The notes beneath the pieces were generated by a model. The model was given only the letters and a program-made list of their open reading frames with translations, was not told the DNA's origin and made no database searches. This document shows, piece by piece, positions 61,207 through 64,000 of a stretch of DNA of 64,000 bases (its first letter is position 1; every line of letters begins with the position of its first letter). Origin of the DNA: Bradyrhizobium sp. BTAi1 (GTDB taxonomy: Bacteria > Pseudomonadota > Alphaproteobacteria > Rhizobiales > Xanthobacteraceae); assembly GCF_000015165.1 (NCBI RefSeq), contig NC_009485.1, positions 1,652,001 to 1,716,000 on the forward strand. The letters are read 5' to 3'. The translations under genes were made by a program, and so were the position numbers.

Positions 61207-61905
61207 ATGTTCAAGACTGTTCTGACGCTGTTTCGGGGCACCGTCGCCGTGGCGGAAGAGGAGCTGCAGGATCGGACCGCGCTGGTGATCCTGGATCAGC
61301 AGATGCGTGACGCCGCCGCTGCCGTCGAGCGCAGCAAGCGGGCGCTGGCGCTGGCGATTGCGCAGGACCAGCAGGAGGGCAGGCGCCTCGAAGCGACCTT
61401 GACGCGGATTGCCGATCTCGAGGTGCGCGCCACCGCCGCGCTCGATGGCGGTCGCGAGGATCTGGCCCGCGAGGCGGCGCAGGCGATCGCGGGTCTGGAG
61501 GCCGAGCGCGATGCAGCCAAGACGGCACGGGCGCTGTTCGCCACCGAGATCACCCGGCTGAAGAAGCATGTGGCGGGCGCCGAGGCGCGCATCGCCGAGC
61601 TTGATCGGGGCCGGCGCATCGCGCGTGCCGCAGAGGCCGTGCGCAATCTGCGCCGCGGCGGCATCGAGGCGGCGCGGCCCTATGAATGTACGCTGCCGGA
61701 AGCCGAAGCGACCTTGAAGCGGCTGCGCGAGCGGCAGATGGAGGCACAGGCCGCTGACGAGGCGCTGATGGAGCTGGACGCCGCGACGGGGCCGATCACC
61801 ACGGCCGAAAAGCTTGCCGAACAGGGCTTTGGCCCGCGCATCAAGACCACCGCCGATGACGTGCTGGCGCGGCTGAAGGCCGGCCGCACCGCTCCGGCCA
61901 ACTGA
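61207..61905 (+). CDS. pspA: PspA/IM30-family envelope stress protein
   Basis: 232 residues from MFKTVLTLFRGTVAVAEEEL (ATG at 61207; the frame from 61177 runs through an operator). Almost entirely coiled-coil and Ala/Arg/Glu rich, with the PspA-type N-terminal amphipathic helix and LDQQMRDAAAAVERSKRALA. Peripheral inner-membrane protein that stabilises damaged membrane. Cotranscribed with the YiaA-type gene 52 bp downstream. Confidence 0.82.
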   Translation: MFKTVLTLFRGTVAVAEEELQDRTALVILDQQMRDAAAAVERSKRALALAIAQDQQEGRRLEATLTRIADLEVRATAALDGGREDLAREAAQAIAGLEAERDAAKTARALFATEITRLKKHVAGAEARIAELDRGRRIARAAEAVRNLRRGGIEAARPYECTLPEAEATLKRLRERQMEAQAADEALMELDAATGPITTAEKLAEQGFGPRIKTTADDVLARLKAGRTAPAN

Positions 61906-61957
61906 TTACGTCCCAACCAACCGATCCAACCATCTCTCTCATCAATAGGAGCCGATC

Positions 61958-62233
61958 ATGAACCAGAACGCCCAGCCCCATAGCGGTGCCTTCGTCACTT
62001 TCTCTTACGTCTCGTTCTCTGCGTCCGCCTTCCTCGTCGCACTCGGCGTGTTCTTCATGCCGATCGATCTCTGGATGAAGGGCTATTTGACGATGGGCAT
62101 CGTCATGCTGGTGCAGACCTGCGTCACTCTGACCAAGACGCTGCGCGACCGCCACGAGAGCAGCAAGCTCGTCAACCGCATTGAGGACGCCCGCGCCGAG
62201 CGCCTGCTGATGGAGGTGTCGAAGGCGGCGTGA
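61958..62233 (+). CDS. YiaA/YiaB-family two-helix inner membrane protein
   Basis: 91 residues, two membrane helices (SYVSFSASAFLVALGVFFMP and YLTMGIVMLVQTCVTLTKTL) with a short DLWMKG turn between them, the YiaA/B two-helix domain. Charged C-terminal tail. The ribosome binding site is AGGAGC. It accompanies pspA here, suggesting a shared role in membrane stress. Confidence 0.85.
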   Translation: MNQNAQPHSGAFVTFSYVSFSASAFLVALGVFFMPIDLWMKGYLTMGIVMLVQTCVTLTKTLRDRHESSKLVNRIEDARAERLLMEVSKAA

Positions 62234-62330
62234 GCCGCCGGCCCTCTTCTCCTTAGCGGCCTGCAGCAGGACGCTCGCATCACGCGACACATGGCCTGCT
62301 GCAGAGAGACGGCCTTCAATGATTGGTCCT

Positions 62331-62392
62331 GATGCCCGGGCTCAGTCCCGCCGGCGCGGCCGAGGCCGCTGCGGCGGGAAGGCCCGGGCATC
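62331..62392. repeat. Palindromic intergenic hairpin repeat
   Basis: GATGCCCGGGC (62331-62341) and its exact complement GCCCGGGCATC (62382-62392) flank an inner pair CCCGCCG/CGGCGGG. Related in sequence to the repeat at 33130-33219, it ends the pspA-yiaA unit and may work as a terminator. Confidence 0.65.
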
Positions 62393-62542
62393 CATGTCGT
62401 TCTAGGGGCGCGCGCCCGTTCAAGCGGCATTTACCTTGCCGACGCTCCGTCCCGCGTCATGATCACGAATTAACGGCGGCAGGCTAGTCGTGCAGGGCGC
62501 AATGCCGGCGAGCGCATCGTGTCGAGCTGGTGGGATGAAGGA

Positions 62543-63547
62543 ATGAGCATCGTCGCAGCAGCCAGGCGTATCAGACGCAATATCGGCTTCTGGGTGACAG
62601 CGCTGGGACAGGAGGCGATGGACCTGTCGCTGCGGACGCATGCGGATCTGCGCACGCGGATCGTCGAGAGCCCGGGCACGACCTTGGACGACGCGGCGCT
62701 GGCCGCGCTCGTTGCCGACCTCCGCATTGTGGCCGGCAAGACGCTGCCTGCCGGCGATCTGACCTATGGATTATTCTCCGGTCGGCGCGAGGCGCTCGCC
62801 CGGTCGATCGTGACGCTGGTGTCCGATGCGACCAGCGGCCAGCCGATCGCCTTCAATGCGCTGGCGGTGATGCAGGTCGCGCGCGACGGCGACACCCAGG
62901 AGGTGATCCATCTCGGGCTGGTCATGGTCGATCCGCAGGCGCGGGGCAAAGGGCTGTCCGGCGTGCTCTACGGCCTCACCACGTTGCTGCTGTTCATCCG
63001 TGACGGCCTGCGCCCGAAATGGATCTCGAACGTCACGCAGGTGCCGGCGGTGGCCGGCATGGTCTGCGAGACCTTCTCCGACGTCTATCCCTCGCCGCTG
63101 CCGCAGGCGCGGCAGAGCTTCGCGCATCTTCAGCTCGCGCGCGGCATCATGCGGGCGCACCGGGCGGTGTTCGGCGTCGGTGAAGACGCCGGCTTCGACG
63201 AGACGCGCTTCGTCATCACCAATGCCTATACTGGCGGTTCGGATGCGTTGAAGAAGACCTTCGACGATGCGCCCAAGCACCGCGACGATCTCTACAACGG
63301 CTATTGCGCGCGCGAGCTGGACTACGCCAGGGGCGACGATCTGCTGCAGCTCGGGCGCATCGATCTCGCCGCCGCCCGCCGCTATCTCCTGCGCGAAATT
63401 CCCTCCGGCTCGCTGCCGGCCCTGCTGGCGGCGTCGGCCGTGCTGGCGCTGCAGCGGATGATCCTGCCGCTGCTGCATTGGTTCGACGACAAGCGTCCGT
63501 TCGGCACGCTGCGTCCGCGCCTCCCGTCGGGCGGGACCGCATCATGA
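62543..63547 (+). CDS. GNAT-like acetyltransferase domain protein
   Basis: 334 residues from MSIVAAARRIRR. The segment IHLGLVMVDPQARGKGLSGV (about 135-155) has the acetyl-CoA-binding R/Q-x-x-G-x-G/A look of GNAT enzymes. The rest is not recognised. A C-terminal hydrophobic stretch (LPALLAASAVLALQRMILPLL) may be a membrane anchor. Its TGA overlaps the next start (ATGA), so both are one operon. Confidence 0.6.
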   Translation: MSIVAAARRIRRNIGFWVTALGQEAMDLSLRTHADLRTRIVESPGTTLDDAALAALVADLRIVAGKTLPAGDLTYGLFSGRREALARSIVTLVSDATSGQPIAFNALAVMQVARDGDTQEVIHLGLVMVDPQARGKGLSGVLYGLTTLLLFIRDGLRPKWISNVTQVPAVAGMVCETFSDVYPSPLPQARQSFAHLQLARGIMRAHRAVFGVGEDAGFDETRFVITNAYTGGSDALKKTFDDAPKHRDDLYNGYCARELDYARGDDLLQLGRIDLAAARRYLLREIPSGSLPALLAASAVLALQRMILPLLHWFDDKRPFGTLRPRLPSGGTAS

Positions 63548-64000
63548 TGCCGAGCGTCGTCGCCGATTCCGTCGTCAATCTGTGCGGCGCCATCGGGCTT
63601 GCGGTGGCCGCCGTGATGCTGCACCGGCGCGACCCCAGGGGACCGCAGACGGCCCGTCTCGTCGCGCTGCTGGCGCTGGTGGCGTCCCTGTTCCTGTTGC
63701 GCGGCATCGCCTGGTGGACGGACAACAGCACGCTCGACCGCATCTCGCTGATTCCGGCGGCGCTGATCCCGCTCGGCGCGCTCATCGTCACGGAAGGCCT
63801 GCTGCGCCGGCATGCGCATCGCCGGCTCAAGGTGGCCGCTTTGGTCGGCGGCGGGGTGCTCGCACTGGCCGGGGCGCTTGGCCCGGTCGAGCTCGAAAAT
63901 GTCCACACCGCCATGCTCTCGGCATTTCAGCTCGCCGGCTTTGCCGTCTGCGCGGTGTTGCTGATCGGACGCGGTCGCGCCGACCTGCTCGCCTGGGAGA
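63544..64000 (+). CDS. Multi-pass membrane protein, cut by window end
   Basis: It starts ATGATG overlapping the stop of the GNAT-like gene and stays open to the window edge (152 codons seen). Hydrophobic segments at about 8-26, 38-56, 66-83, 94-112 and 122-142 separated by short Arg-rich loops indicate at least five transmembrane helices. Family not recognised; it may continue into a signalling domain, as membrane-sensor proteins with such N-termini often do. Confidence 0.7.
   Translation, partial: MMPSVVADSVVNLCGAIGLAVAAVMLHRRDPRGPQTARLVALLALVASLFLLRGIAWWTDNSTLDRISLIPAALIPLGALIVTEGLLRRHAHRRLKVAALVGGGVLALAGALGPVELENVHTAMLSAFQLAGFAVCAVLLIGRGRADLLAWE

Noticed and set aside
1..64000. CRISPR array, rRNA or complete tRNA genes
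   Set aside because: I saw no regularly spaced short repeats, no rRNA-like sequence and no complete tRNA cloverleaf; only the 3' tRNA-Val fragment at 13270-13319.

Overview
The window is high-GC alphaproteobacterial DNA, most likely from a Bradyrhizobium or close relative. The evidence is the gene families, the GC-rich codon use, the rhizobial-type palindromic intergenic repeats and a 3' tRNA-Val(GAC) fragment next to a dead integrase. The genus is an inference; no rRNA or housekeeping marker is present to prove it.

Region 1 (1-13,320) is a mosaic of mobile-element debris. A DUF2927 gene is split by an intact-looking IS4-family element with an 11-bp target duplication. It is followed by a frameshifted EF-hand gene, a decayed tyrosine recombinase, a lone alpha-oxoamine-synthase-type PLP enzyme, IS66 remnants, an IS66 element whose tnpC carries a 7-bp tandem duplication, a phosphoglycerate mutase gene cut in half, and an intact adenosine-specific-kinase gene. 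It ends at a 50-nt tRNA-Val 3' fragment and an integrase C-terminus lacking its catalytic Tyr, which looks like a genomic-island junction.

Region 2 (13,670-30,710) is the main discovery: a 16-kb single-strand (minus) catabolic supercluster. In transcription order it holds a MEDS-winged helix-BTAD regulator, a cytochrome P450, the two halves of a PEP-synthase-like aryl-phosphate synthase, an HD-domain protein, an aldehyde dehydrogenase, a second HD-domain protein, an SDR and a putidaredoxin-type ferredoxin. A six-gene tmoABCDEF-type soluble di-iron monooxygenase, a luciferase-domain (DUF5519-like) protein and a plant-type ferredoxin follow. The content suggests ring hydroxylation of an alkylbenzene (toluene to p-cresol). 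Phosphorylation of the phenol, P450 oxidation of the methyl group, alcohol and aldehyde oxidation, and dephosphorylation to a 4-hydroxybenzoate would follow. That joins a toluene-4-monooxygenase module to a cre-like phospho-P450 module. Both modules are preceded by the same 48-bp promoter architecture, which contains AAAG repeats 11 bp apart as expected for a SARP/BTAD-type activator. An IS5-family element sits exactly at the stop codon of the last gene.

Region 3 (31-64 kb) looks like ordinary chromosome. It contains a GST, an NAD-dependent epimerase, a PotABCD-type ABC transporter, an HxlR regulator divergent from a QorB-type oxidoreductase, and a MexEF-type RND pump with a divergent TetR and a palindromic operator. 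It continues with an MlrC-type M81 peptidase, a pair of 118-bp direct repeats, an EmrAB-type pump, galE, a GAF-histidine kinase, two convergent Crp/Fnr regulators, an acyltransferase with an AraC regulator that carries a membrane domain, and a membrane-tethered periplasmic binding protein. Last come a TetR-PspA-YiaA envelope-stress unit with three copies of a palindromic operator, a GNAT-like protein and a membrane protein cut by the window end.
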